From an uncultured Lachnospiraceae bacterium (GTDB taxonomy: Bacteria; Bacillota; Clostridia; Lachnospirales; Lachnospiraceae), in contig CANQDW010000013.1 in assembly GCA_947593975.1 (NCBI GenBank), positions 1 to 38,926 on the forward strand: DNA of 38,926 nucleotides. Reading direction: 5' to 3'. The translations under genes were made by a program, and so were the position numbers. The stretch's first letter is position 1; every line of letters begins with the position of its first letter. Positions 9,973-17,308 of the stretch are shown one piece after another. Below the pieces are notes generated by a model, which had not been told where the DNA came from, ran no database searches, and saw only the letters and a list, made by a program, of their open reading frames with translations.

Positions 9973-9985
9973 TACCGGGTTTTTT
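9955..9985 (+). terminator. Rho-independent terminator embedded in the gene end
   Basis: ACCCGGTATT and AATACCGGGT form a perfect 10-bp stem with a 6-base loop (CCGTAT), followed by a run of six T on the plus strand. The stem contains the last codons and the stop codon of the Na/Pi transporter gene. The T-run touches the stop codon of the convergent serpin gene. Confidence 0.9.
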
Positions 9986-11360
9986 AAAGATTATTGACCT
10001 CACCGATAAACAATACGGTTTGTGAGATAGTGTCCCGTATAATGAATATAAACGGTCTGTCCACAATAAAATCTTTCGCAGTTTCATCGACAGCCGGCGC
10101 CGCTGCATCTTCGCCCGCATAAGTCACTGCCGCAGCTTTGGTGCCTTTCTCGTCTGCCTTTAATGCGGTTTTGTGTATAAGCTTATTTACGTACAGGTTA
10201 TCTCCGTTTAAGTCTTTTCCTATCTTTGAAAGATCGGAGGAAGCCTTGTCAAATATAGTCCTAAGACCCATGTCCGAAAGAGCCTCAATAAGCCCGTCTT
10301 CTGTCCTGTATTCAAGCTCAAGCCTTGGGATCTTTAACGTCCTTATGCTTTCATATTCCGCTTCCGCAAATCTATCTGTCACTCTGCTCCTACCCTCATC
10401 GCTTAACATATCCCATACGTCGCCCGTTCTTTTGCCGTTATCCGCAGACATTATTATATCCATCGCATAATCCGTATCCTTATATTCAAGTTCAATCCCG
10501 GCAAAACTATCGTCTTTAAAATATCTGTAATCGTTAGCTTCAGACGACGTCATCATATCGACAAACTTCGTTCCGGACGAACCGAAAAACTCCTCTTTTA
10601 CCGTATTCCCCTTATCAAACGCGTTGCTCCACTCACCCTCAAAATATATTGCGTTAATGAGGGCAAACATCGTATCAGGCAAAAAACCGTCCGTTATCTT
10701 TTCGATCATCCCGCCGGTATTTTCATATACCCATTCATTCATTTTTTTTGCTGTACTATCGTTAAACAAAACGTTCTCATACACCGTACTGTTATAATAT
10801 TTTTTAAGCGGCGAGATAAAATCTTTCTCTATATTGCCCGCCTCTGCCATATTATCTCCAAGCCATACGGAATCCGCTATAAAGCAATCGGCGCGGCTGC
10901 TCTGCCTGATATATTCCGCAAGGACGCTGCTGCATTCATCATAGTCCGTAATCCCAAGCGTATCCATAAGCTCATCACGCGAAACCCCGTCCGCTCCGTT
11001 TACGAGCATTGCCATGGTGATATATATACTCATTGGGGAAATAAATGTATTGTCATCTTCTGTCTTAAGCCTGCCAAATATACCATAGCCCAGCGCATTA
11101 ACCTTATCGGAATATTCTTTCAATGTGCTCTCAGGCGCCGCGCCGTCAGAAGCCATATCTGAATAATCCCCGCCTGATAAAGCAAGATGTCTTATCCCCG
11201 CAAATACGGCTGTGACTGCAAGGCAAATACATGCCGCTGCGGCAAATCTCTTAAACGACGCGTATCTTGCGGCTTTTTTTCGTTTCGGAACAACTGCTGC
11301 CTCCAGGATATATTCATCCTTCAATAATCCCATGTATGTTAATATATCTTTGCCTTTCAT
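9984..11360 (-). CDS. Membrane-anchored serpin with anti-sigma-like N-terminus
   Basis: The 458-residue protein has three parts. Residues 1-38 are a short charged cytoplasmic segment (MKGKDILTYMGLLKDEYILEAA) of the type seen at the start of many clostridial anti-sigma partners. A TM helix spans about 39-56. A complete serpin domain (80-458) would be outside the cell. Serpin hallmarks include NAIYFEGEW (236-244) and FIVDRPFIFIIRD (431-443). The reactive-loop hinge EKGTKAAAVT (404-413) has the G-T and small-residue pattern of inhibitory serpins. Counting from the hinge puts P1 near Ala420, which suggests an elastase-like target. The ATG overlaps the sigma-factor stop (ATGA), so the two proteins are made together. 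Serpin identity is firm; the anti-sigma role is inferred from the N-terminal segment and gene order. Confidence 0.93.
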   Translation of the reverse strand: MKGKDILTYMGLLKDEYILEAAVVPKRKKAARYASFKRFAAAACICLAVTAVFAGIRHLALSGGDYSDMASDGAAPESTLKEYSDKVNALGYGIFGRLKTEDDNTFISPMSIYITMAMLVNGADGVSRDELMDTLGITDYDECSSVLAEYIRQSSRADCFIADSVWLGDNMAEAGNIEKDFISPLKKYYNSTVYENVLFNDSTAKKMNEWVYENTGGMIEKITDGFLPDTMFALINAIYFEGEWSNAFDKGNTVKEEFFGSSGTKFVDMMTSSEANDYRYFKDDSFAGIELEYKDTDYAMDIIMSADNGKRTGDVWDMLSDEGRSRVTDRFAEAEYESIRTLKIPRLELEYRTEDGLIEALSDMGLRTIFDKASSDLSKIGKDLNGDNLYVNKLIHKTALKADEKGTKAAAVTYAGEDAAAPAVDETAKDFIVDRPFIFIIRDTISQTVLFIGEVNNL

Positions 11361-11917
11361 ATTATGATACCTTCCTTCCCAAGCCTTTCTTTAAGCCCGT
11401 TTCTTGCCCGCAGCAATATCATTTTCACCTTGCTTTCGGTAAAGCCAAAGTCGCCCGCGATCTCTTTTACCGAACTCATATACCAGTATCTGCGTACAAA
11501 AACCTTTCTTTCCTGTATAGGCAGCGCCCCTACAAAATCATTAAGTATCTCCGCAAATACCATTTCATCTACAGCCTGTTCCGGATCATTTTGCGTCCCG
11601 ATACATTCGTTTAATTCTTCCAACACAAGCTCCATCTGTCCGCCGCCGCGCTTCTTTGCCGTATAATTCCTGCACCTGTCAATCGCAAGGCCGCGCGCTA
11701 TCTTTCCCAGAAAAGCTGCCAGTTTGTCCGGACGTTTTGGCGGCATCGCATTCCACGCCTTCATATATGTATCATTAACACATTCCTCGCTGTCCAGCCT
11801 GTCCCTCAGTATCCCATAAGCGATACTGTAACAGTATCCGCCATATTTTTCCGCAGTCTTTTCTATGGCTTCTTCTTTGCGGTCCCAATATAGATCTATG
11901 ATCTGCCTGTCTTCCAT
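11357..11917 (-). CDS. ECF-type RNA polymerase sigma factor
   Basis: This 186-residue protein has sigma region 2 (about residues 25-90: SEECVNDTYMKAWNAMPP, then LGKIARGLAIDRCRNY) and region 4 (125-180: ALPIQERKVFVRRYWYMSS then a helix-turn-helix ending in SKVKMILLRARNGLKERL). It lacks regions 1.1 and 3, as ECF sigmas do. The frame is open upstream, but the ATG at 11917 gives the normal family length and directly follows GGGGGAGG. The stop overlaps the serpin start by 4 nt. The serpin's short cytoplasmic tail is probably the anti-sigma element. A candidate ECF-type promoter lies 44-70 bases upstream, so the operon is probably self-activating. Confidence 0.94.
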   Translation of the reverse strand: MEDRQIIDLYWDRKEEAIEKTAEKYGGYCYSIAYGILRDRLDSEECVNDTYMKAWNAMPPKRPDKLAAFLGKIARGLAIDRCRNYTAKKRGGGQMELVLEELNECIGTQNDPEQAVDEMVFAEILNDFVGALPIQERKVFVRRYWYMSSVKEIAGDFGFTESKVKMILLRARNGLKERLGKEGIII

Positions 11918-11960
11918 GTACCTCCCCCTGCTTTTTCGTGATCGGTTCCTCATATATAAG

Positions 11961-11987
11961 GACGAAAAAAAAGTCTAATGCGTCACA
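11961..11987 (-). promoter_or_regulatory. Candidate ECF-type autoregulatory promoter
   Basis: On the minus strand TGTGAC (11987-11982) is followed after exactly 17 bp by CGTC (11964-11961), with a run of eight T just before CGTC. ECF promoters usually have an AAC-type -35 box and a CGT-type -10 box with about 16-17 bp between them. The site lies just before the sigma gene. No good sigma-A promoter with a matching -35 is seen here. Confidence 0.5.
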
Positions 11988-12016
11988 ATTATAATCAAAA
12001 AAATGAGCATCAGACT
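11972..12016. repeat. Inverted repeat around the sigma-operon promoter
   Basis: AGTCTAATGC (11972-11981) is repeated in inverse form as GCATCAGACT (12007-12016) with one mismatch and 25 bp between. The left arm lies in the spacer of the candidate ECF promoter and the right arm lies upstream of it. It may be a regulator site or a chance repeat. Confidence 0.35.
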
Positions 12017-12017
12017 A

Positions 12018-12058
12018 ATAAAAAGGCCTGCGCCATACATTGCCGCATGGAGCAGACC
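12018..12058 (-). terminator. Rho-independent terminator of the alpha-galactosidase gene
   Basis: On the minus strand GGTCTGCTCCAT pairs with ATGGCGCAGGCC (12 bp with one G-T wobble and one mismatch) around a 10-base loop, followed by TTTTTATT. It begins within ten bases after the alpha-galactosidase stop codon and insulates the sigma-serpin operon downstream. Confidence 0.85.
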
Positions 12059-12066
12059 GCATTATT

Positions 12067-14232
12067 TTATCTTGCCGTAAGGTGATACAGCCTAGCCTTA
12101 TAATCGCCGTGTTCATACTTTACGAAAAGCCCCATATTCATGAGCACGTCGCCGGGTATCGTCCTTTCCAGTTCATCTACATAGTAGCTGATATCTTCCG
12201 ACAATCCGTCAAGCTTAATTACCGGATCCGGCATTGCGGCTACCGTTCTTGCCTGTACGTATGTAACAAGCGCCTCTTTTTTATCCTTCGATACAACCAT
12301 ATAACAATCATACCTGTGATTAAGCGAATACGACGCAAGCCTGTAATAATCCCCGTTTCTCACAAGATCGTTGTATTTATGGAACATCTTTGTCTGTTCG
12401 GATATCTGCTCTCTTTCCTTTTCGTCAATTTTCGTAACGTCAAGCTCATAACCGAATGTTCCCGCAAGCGCAACGATCCCTCTTGTCTCAAACGGAGTAG
12501 TCCTTCCCACGCTGTGGTTAGGGCAGTCGGTAACATGCGCGCCCATTGTGGACAAAGGATATATAAGCGCGGTCCCTTCCTGTATGGAAAGCCTGTCTAT
12601 CGCATCTGCATTATCGGAGCACCATATCTGAGGACTGTAATATAACATTCCCGGATCATATCGTCCCCCGCCGCTTGAACAGTTCTCAAGAAGGATATGA
12701 GGAAATTCCTGTACTATCCTCTCCTGCAGTTCATATACCGCAAGCATGTATCTGTGGTATATCTCGCCCTGTCTGTCCGCCGGAAGCGAAAGGCTCGCAA
12801 CATCGGTAAGCGCTCTGTTCATATCCCATTTGATATACTCCACGTTGGCGGAATTTAGCACCTTCGCCATACTGTCAAATATATAGTCGCGGACTTCTTT
12901 TCTTGTCATGTCGAGCACCATCTGATTCCTTGCGCGCGCTCCCTCTCTGTTCGGTACATGAAACGCCCAGTCCGGATGAGCCCTGTACAGATCCGAATCG
13001 GGGCATACCATTTCGGGTTCAAACCACATACCGAACTTCATTCCAAGTTTATTGACCTCATCAACAAGGTATTTAAGTCCGCCCTTTATCTTTTCTTCAT
13101 TTACTACCCAGTCGCCAAGCGCCCTGTTATCGTCAAACCTGTTGCCAAACCACCCGTCGTCAACAACAAGCATCTCTATTCCGTGTTTTTTTGCTTCCTT
13201 CGCTATGGCAAGGAGCTTATCGGTATCAAAATCAAAATACGTCGCTTCCCAGTTGTTAATAAGTATCGGCCTTTTTATATCCTTATATCTTCCTCTTATA
13301 AGATGATTTCTGTACAGGTCATGGAAAGTCCTCGTCATCTTTCCAAGTCCCTCCGCTGAATATACCATAACAACTTCCGGAGCGATAAACTCCTGTCCGC
13401 CGGAAAGCTTCCATGCAAAATCATACGGGTTAATACCCATTACCATACGCACCATATCATTGCTGGTGCGCTCGCACTGGGCTTCATAGTTGCCCGAATA
13501 TACGAAATTCATCGCATATACATCGCCCGTTTTCTGTGTGGCATTGTCTGAAACAAGCGCGATAAAAGGATGGTTCTGGTGTCCCGATACCCCTCTTTCA
13601 GAGAAAACCCCGCTCCTTCCGTAGCCAAGCTTCTGCCTCTGTATGCTCCTTTCCCTTCCCCACGCGCCGTTAAGGGTGATAATATCATAATCATCGTTCG
13701 TTATATCAAGACAGGCTGACAGCGCTTTCGTAAGCATGATATCCCTGCTGTCTATATTTCTTATCTTTACGCTTCTTGTAATCGCATCCGTATCTTCAAA
13801 CACCGAATACAGAAGGACCGCTTCAACTCCCGCTAAGGCATCCCGCATGACTATCTCAAGGGTCGTACAGCAGCTTTCATCCGCAAATGTCGCCGGAAGT
13901 CCGGGAAGCAAAGGCTTTCCTTTATATATATCATGCGATACGTATACGGGCTCAAGCGCGGTATAGCCGTCCTCTGTCCTTATTTCAATACAGTGTTCCC
14001 TGAAATCCCCGCATCCTCCGGCGGGATATTCCATTGCGCAGCCGTCCATAAACCATATTTTGTGGCTGAAATTTATCGACGGGATATAAGACGGGTTACT
14101 ATCCCCTTTAAGTTTTTTCCCGTAGTAGATATGTACAAGATGGCCTAAGTCGCCCTCAATACCCATAATGTAGCTTGTATCTTTAGTATCAAGTTTAAAT
14201 ATACGTTCCTTTTCGTTGAATATAATACCCAT
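12067..14232 (-). CDS. GH36 alpha-galactosidase
   Basis: This intracellular enzyme removes terminal alpha-1,6-galactose from raffinose-type sugars and galactomannan fragments. The 721-residue length fits the AgaA/AgaB type. An N-terminal beta-sandwich (about 1-310) is followed by the TIM barrel, with NNWEATYFDFD (326-336) and VVDDGWFGNR (356-365). The catalytic nucleophile is Asp470 in KWDMNR and the acid/base is Asp540 in WCSDNAD. No signal peptide is present. The frame extends upstream, but the ATG at 14232 fits the family start (MGIIFNEKERIF) and has AAAGGAG nine bases before it. The gene has its own promoter with TTGTAC repeats and a terminator, so it is likely a monocistronic, regulated gene. 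No sugar transporter is adjacent. Confidence 0.96.
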   Translation of the reverse strand: MGIIFNEKERIFKLDTKDTSYIMGIEGDLGHLVHIYYGKKLKGDSNPSYIPSINFSHKIWFMDGCAMEYPAGGCGDFREHCIEIRTEDGYTALEPVYVSHDIYKGKPLLPGLPATFADESCCTTLEIVMRDALAGVEAVLLYSVFEDTDAITRSVKIRNIDSRDIMLTKALSACLDITNDDYDIITLNGAWGRERSIQRQKLGYGRSGVFSERGVSGHQNHPFIALVSDNATQKTGDVYAMNFVYSGNYEAQCERTSNDMVRMVMGINPYDFAWKLSGGQEFIAPEVVMVYSAEGLGKMTRTFHDLYRNHLIRGRYKDIKRPILINNWEATYFDFDTDKLLAIAKEAKKHGIEMLVVDDGWFGNRFDDNRALGDWVVNEEKIKGGLKYLVDEVNKLGMKFGMWFEPEMVCPDSDLYRAHPDWAFHVPNREGARARNQMVLDMTRKEVRDYIFDSMAKVLNSANVEYIKWDMNRALTDVASLSLPADRQGEIYHRYMLAVYELQERIVQEFPHILLENCSSGGGRYDPGMLYYSPQIWCSDNADAIDRLSIQEGTALIYPLSTMGAHVTDCPNHSVGRTTPFETRGIVALAGTFGYELDVTKIDEKEREQISEQTKMFHKYNDLVRNGDYYRLASYSLNHRYDCYMVVSKDKKEALVTYVQARTVAAMPDPVIKLDGLSEDISYYVDELERTIPGDVLMNMGLFVKYEHGDYKARLYHLTAR

Positions 14233-14268
14233 AGAATAAAACTCCTTTGTTCTTTTTTCATACCGCTT

Positions 14269-14303
14269 TTGTACATAATATTGTACCAAAAAGTACAATG
14301 CAA
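14269..14303 (-). promoter_or_regulatory. Predicted alpha-galactosidase promoter with TTGTAC operator repeats
   Basis: On the minus strand TTGCAT (14303-14298) and TATTAT (14280-14275) are 17 bp apart. The spacer is almost exactly the dyad TTGTAC-N6-GTACAA (14298-14281), and a third copy, GTACAA, follows after another six bases (14274-14269). The regular 12-bp spacing of half sites suggests cooperative repressor binding, as expected for a substrate-induced sugar gene. The regulator is not in the window. Confidence 0.55.
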
Positions 14304-14322
14304 TGGCTTTATGTTATATTAA

Positions 14323-14718
14323 TTAGTCATGATGTTTATTTTCATACGAAAAAGTAAGGTTCGGGATCCTTAGGCTAAGCCCGAGCGCTGACGTGACCAT
14401 ACGGATCTTTTCATTCACAGCAAGCATTATACTCGGCAGATATTCCTTTTGAAGCACCTTATCAAGATTGTCAATATAGCTGCTTACCGTAACAGGCGTG
14501 CTCGTCTGTATCTCAAAATGCACCCTTTCATCTTCCGGCTCCGTCGCTTTAAACGTAACCTCAAATATCGCCGACAGCGGCGCCGCCATATTAAGCTTTA
14601 CCTTAGCGTTGGTCTTTACTTCAAGCCGCACGGGTTTTGAATTAACAGCCGGAAGCATATTGCTGTACCGCATATCCTTTATTGCCGTCTGCCCTATGCT
14701 TATCTGAATATTTCCCAT
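14323..14718 (-). CDS. Small hypothetical protein, possible SecB-like fold
   Basis: This 131-residue soluble protein has no signal peptide or membrane helix. It has alternating beta-strands (PVRLEVKTNAKVKL, then AIFEVTFKATEP and VHFEIQTSTPVTV), then a long helix starting with YLPSIMLAVNEKIRMVTSALG and a final LRIPNLTF strand. That order resembles SecB-type chaperones, where strands are followed by a P-x-I-based helix and a short P-containing tail, but no signature proves it. The ATG at 14718 follows a GGGGGAAG; a TTG five codons upstream is also possible. It starts one base after the stop of the phosphopantetheinyl transferase gene, so the two are cotranscribed. Its function is unknown; a chaperone-like role is only a fold-based guess. 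Confidence 0.6.
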   Translation of the reverse strand: MGNIQISIGQTAIKDMRYSNMLPAVNSKPVRLEVKTNAKVKLNMAAPLSAIFEVTFKATEPEDERVHFEIQTSTPVTVSSYIDNLDKVLQKEYLPSIMLAVNEKIRMVTSALGLSLRIPNLTFSYENKHHD

Positions 14719-14719
14719 A

Positions 14720-15412
14720 TTATCTTCCCCCAATTAATTTTATGTCTGATATATCCGCGTCTTTCGCCGCGCATACCGCCGCGCCGTAACCGCGGACAGC
14801 ATATTCCCTGAAAACATATTCCGTATCTTTCCCGCCGCATGCTATAGTCATATATTCGCCGTACGCATTATCGCCCGCGCCCGCGGATACGAATTCCGCC
14901 TTTCCGAATATATCCCCTATGCCGGCGCCAAGCGCCTTCACATAACTTTCCTTAAGCGTCCAGTACCTGTAAAAAAGAGTCTCTGCAGACGCTTCATCCG
15001 CGCACGCAAGTATCCTTTCATATTCCGCCCCGGCAAAATATCTTCTTGCGACCGCTTCCTTAACGCCAAGCTTCTTCTGTATATCCGCCCCTACAGGCAC
15101 ACCGCCTGCCGCGCACATCACATACCGTCCCGAATGTGACAGGTTAAAGTGAATGTCCGGATAATCTTTAAGCGCAGGTTTGCCGTACTTGCCATATTCA
15201 AAAACCGCATTTTTTTCGGTTATCCCGTATTCTTTAAACGCTTCGTCAAGAACCGCCGATACCCCCAGATTGACAAGCGCTTTTTTATTTGTTTTTAAAT
15301 CCTCCCGCGCAGATAAAGCCGGCCGTCTTTTTTCCGACGCCCGTCTTATCCTGTACGCATATTCTTCTTCGCTTTCAAGGTTATGCAGATCATATAAATA
15401 CACTTTTATCAT
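14720..15412 (-). CDS. 4'-phosphopantetheinyl transferase, Sfp type
   Basis: Enzymes of this family load the phosphopantetheine arm of coenzyme A onto carrier proteins. With the ATG at 15412 the protein has 230 residues, normal for Sfp. Visible motifs are FNLSHSGRYVMCA (89-101), with His93, then VGADIQ (107-112) and WTLKESYVKALGAG (151-164). Asp110 and Glu155 are the metal ligands. The usual glutamate in G-x-D-x-E is Gln112. The start is uncertain: the frame is open 23 codons further, and no clear ribosome binding site is seen before either choice. No polyketide or peptide synthetase is nearby, so the carrier protein partner is unknown; the enzyme may simply serve fatty-acid ACP. The next gene begins one base after its stop. 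Confidence 0.88.
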   Translation of the reverse strand: MIKVYLYDLHNLESEEEYAYRIRRASEKRRPALSAREDLKTNKKALVNLGVSAVLDEAFKEYGITEKNAVFEYGKYGKPALKDYPDIHFNLSHSGRYVMCAAGGVPVGADIQKKLGVKEAVARRYFAGAEYERILACADEASAETLFYRYWTLKESYVKALGAGIGDIFGKAEFVSAGAGDNAYGEYMTIACGGKDTEYVFREYAVRGYGAAVCAAKDADISDIKLIGGR

Positions 15413-15481
15413 AATATATGATTTTACATAGATATCAGGAAAAAGTCCATATAAAAATAATTCCATAATAATAAAATACAA

Positions 15482-15519
15482 CCCTGCGGCAAACCAAAAA
15501 CGGCTCTTATTCCGCAGGG
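15482..15519 (-). terminator. Likely terminator after the aquaporin gene
   Basis: On the minus strand CCCTGCGG (15519-15512) pairs perfectly with CCGCAGGG (15489-15482) around a 22-base loop, followed by a T-rich tail (TTGTATTTTATTATT). It lies between the aquaporin stop and the phosphopantetheinyl transferase start. The long loop makes it less typical. Confidence 0.55.
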
Positions 15520-15557
15520 CTGTTATTCTTTTAATTGTCGTTTAACCGACAGTCCTC

Positions 15558-16226
15558 TTATTTATCTTCTTTGCCCGCAAGGAACATGTAAACAAGCGCT
15601 GCGAGCACGCCGCCTACAAGCGGAGCCACAATGAATACCCATACGCTTGACAGCGCATCTCCGCCTACAAACAATGCAGGTCCGAAACTCCTTGCCGGAT
15701 TTACGCTCGTACCCGTAAATGAGATTCCGAGAATATGCACCAGTGTAAGCGACAGACCGATAACAAGTCCGGATACGGCGCTGTTTTCAGTCTTTGAAGT
15801 AACTCCAAGAATGACTATAACAAATACGAATGTCAATATGATCTCAATAATAAGAGACGGAAGGATCTCGCCTTTATAAAGCGCATTGGCTCCAAGTCCG
15901 CTTTCTTTGCCAACAAAAGCCATAAGAGCAGCCGCGCCGCATATAGCGCCTATAAACTGGGCTATGACATATCCCACAAAATCCGTTACAGTCATCTTTT
16001 TGCTTACAAGCATTGCAATTGAAACCGCCGGATTAACATGGCATCCCGAAATATTTCCGATAGAATACGCCATCGCTACGATAGCAAGTCCGAATGCCAG
16101 CGCAGTCAGCAGATACCCCGTTCCTTCCGATGCGGAACATCCCACAACAGCGGCGGTTCCACATGCGAAAAACACCAGCACAAACGTGCCGATACACTCT
16201 GCAACATACTTTTTTAATGCCTCCAT
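15558..16226 (-). CDS. Aquaporin, AqpZ-like water channel
   Basis: This 222-residue protein has six membrane helices and the two NPA half-helices at 65-67 (CHVNPAVS) and 176-178 (TSVNPARS). The selectivity-filter residues match E. coli AqpZ by context: Phe45, His164, Thr173 and Arg179. It should therefore pass water rather than glycerol, which usually needs a Gly/Phe/Asp pattern. A GGAGAGGT lies four bases before the ATG. The gene follows pta by 31 bp on the same strand, with no terminator seen between, so both are probably on one transcript. A hairpin follows it. The N-terminus starts directly in helix 1 with no signal peptide. Confidence 0.94.
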   Translation of the reverse strand: MEALKKYVAECIGTFVLVFFACGTAAVVGCSASEGTGYLLTALAFGLAIVAMAYSIGNISGCHVNPAVSIAMLVSKKMTVTDFVGYVIAQFIGAICGAAALMAFVGKESGLGANALYKGEILPSLIIEIILTFVFVIVILGVTSKTENSAVSGLVIGLSLTLVHILGISFTGTSVNPARSFGPALFVGGDALSSVWVFIVAPLVGGVLAALVYMFLAGKEDK

Positions 16227-16257
16227 AACAACCTCTCCTTTTTATTTATTATTTATT

Positions 16258-17235
16258 TTATGCAAGCGCCGCAGTAACTATAGCCATTGAATATACTTCT
16301 GCCGCGTTGCATCCTCGCGAAAGATCATTAATCGGCGCATTAAGCCCGAGAAGGATTGGTCCGTACGCATCAAATCCGCCAAACCTCTGCGCTATCTTAT
16401 AGCCTATATTTCCTGCGTTTATATCCGGGAATATAAACGTATTCGCATGTCCCCCGACTTCCGACTCAGGACACTTTGAACGCGCAACTCTCGGCGCAAC
16501 GGCCGCGTCGAACTGTATCTCACCCTCCATTGGTATATCAGGCGCCTTCTCCTGCGCCTTCCTGCATGCATTGCGCATCTTGTCAACCGTATCGCCTTTT
16601 CCGGAACCAAGCGTCGAATAACTGAGGAACGCCACTTTAGGATCTATTCCGAATGTTTTTGCGCAGTTTATCGCTTCAAGCGATATCTCAACCAGTTCAT
16701 CCTCATTAGGGTTTATATTGATCGCGCAGTCTGCCATTGCGATAACCTCATTATTTCCCGTTGCGCGCTCCCTTACAAGTATAAAGCATGAAGAAACGAT
16801 GCTTTTTCCCGGCTTCGTCTTAATAAGCTGAAGGGCGGGCCTTACAGTATCCGCGGTTGAATATGTAGCGCCCCCGAGAAGCGCGTCCGCTTCTCCCATC
16901 TTAACAAGCATCGTTCCAAAATAATTAGACTTTTTAAGGATCTGCCTTGCTTCGTCAGGCGTTACTCCTTTGCTTTTTCTGAGTTCACAAAACAGCTCCA
17001 CCATCTCTTCTTTCCTGTCATACTTTTCAGGATCTATAACGGTAATACCGTTAATATTAAAACCGCTGTTCTCTGCCGCCGCAAAAACTTCCTCTTCATT
17101 GCCTATTACAATAGGCTTTAAAAAATTACTTGCAAGAAGCCTCGATGAAGCCTCAAGAATTCTATTGTCAGTACCTTCGGGAAAAATTATTTTTTTAGGA
17201 TTTTCCTTAAGAATATTAATAAGTTTTCCAAACAT
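16258..17235 (-). CDS. pta: Phosphate acetyltransferase (phosphotransacetylase)
   Basis: The enzyme converts acetyl-CoA and phosphate to acetyl phosphate and CoA, the first step of acetate formation. The 325-residue chain is the short clostridial form without the N-terminal regulatory domain. The family pattern is clear: KIIFPEGTDNRILEAS near the start, GGATYSTADTVRPALQLI at about 120-138, SYSTLGSGKGDTVDKMR at 208-224 and PDINAGNIGYKIAQRFGG near 276-293. The ATG has AGGAGG eight bases upstream and its own predicted promoter. Usually an acetate kinase gene follows; here a water channel does, so ackA must be elsewhere if present. Confidence 0.96.
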   Translation of the reverse strand: MFGKLINILKENPKKIIFPEGTDNRILEASSRLLASNFLKPIVIGNEEEVFAAAENSGFNINGITVIDPEKYDRKEEMVELFCELRKSKGVTPDEARQILKKSNYFGTMLVKMGEADALLGGATYSTADTVRPALQLIKTKPGKSIVSSCFILVRERATGNNEVIAMADCAININPNEDELVEISLEAINCAKTFGIDPKVAFLSYSTLGSGKGDTVDKMRNACRKAQEKAPDIPMEGEIQFDAAVAPRVARSKCPESEVGGHANTFIFPDINAGNIGYKIAQRFGGFDAYGPILLGLNAPINDLSRGCNAAEVYSMAIVTAALA

Positions 17236-17269
17236 CTCCGTATCCTCCTATATATATCTTACTAGGCTT

Positions 17270-17298
17270 AGGATACTATTTTTTCCATAAAAAATCAA
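17270..17298 (-). promoter_or_regulatory. Predicted pta promoter
   Basis: On the minus strand TTGATT (17298-17293) and TATCCT (17275-17270) are 17 bp apart in the 73-bp gap between the xylanase stop and the pta start. The AGGAGG of pta is at 17249-17244. The -10 box is only a four-of-six match. Confidence 0.45.
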
Positions 17299-17308
17299 TA
17301 GGATTTTT

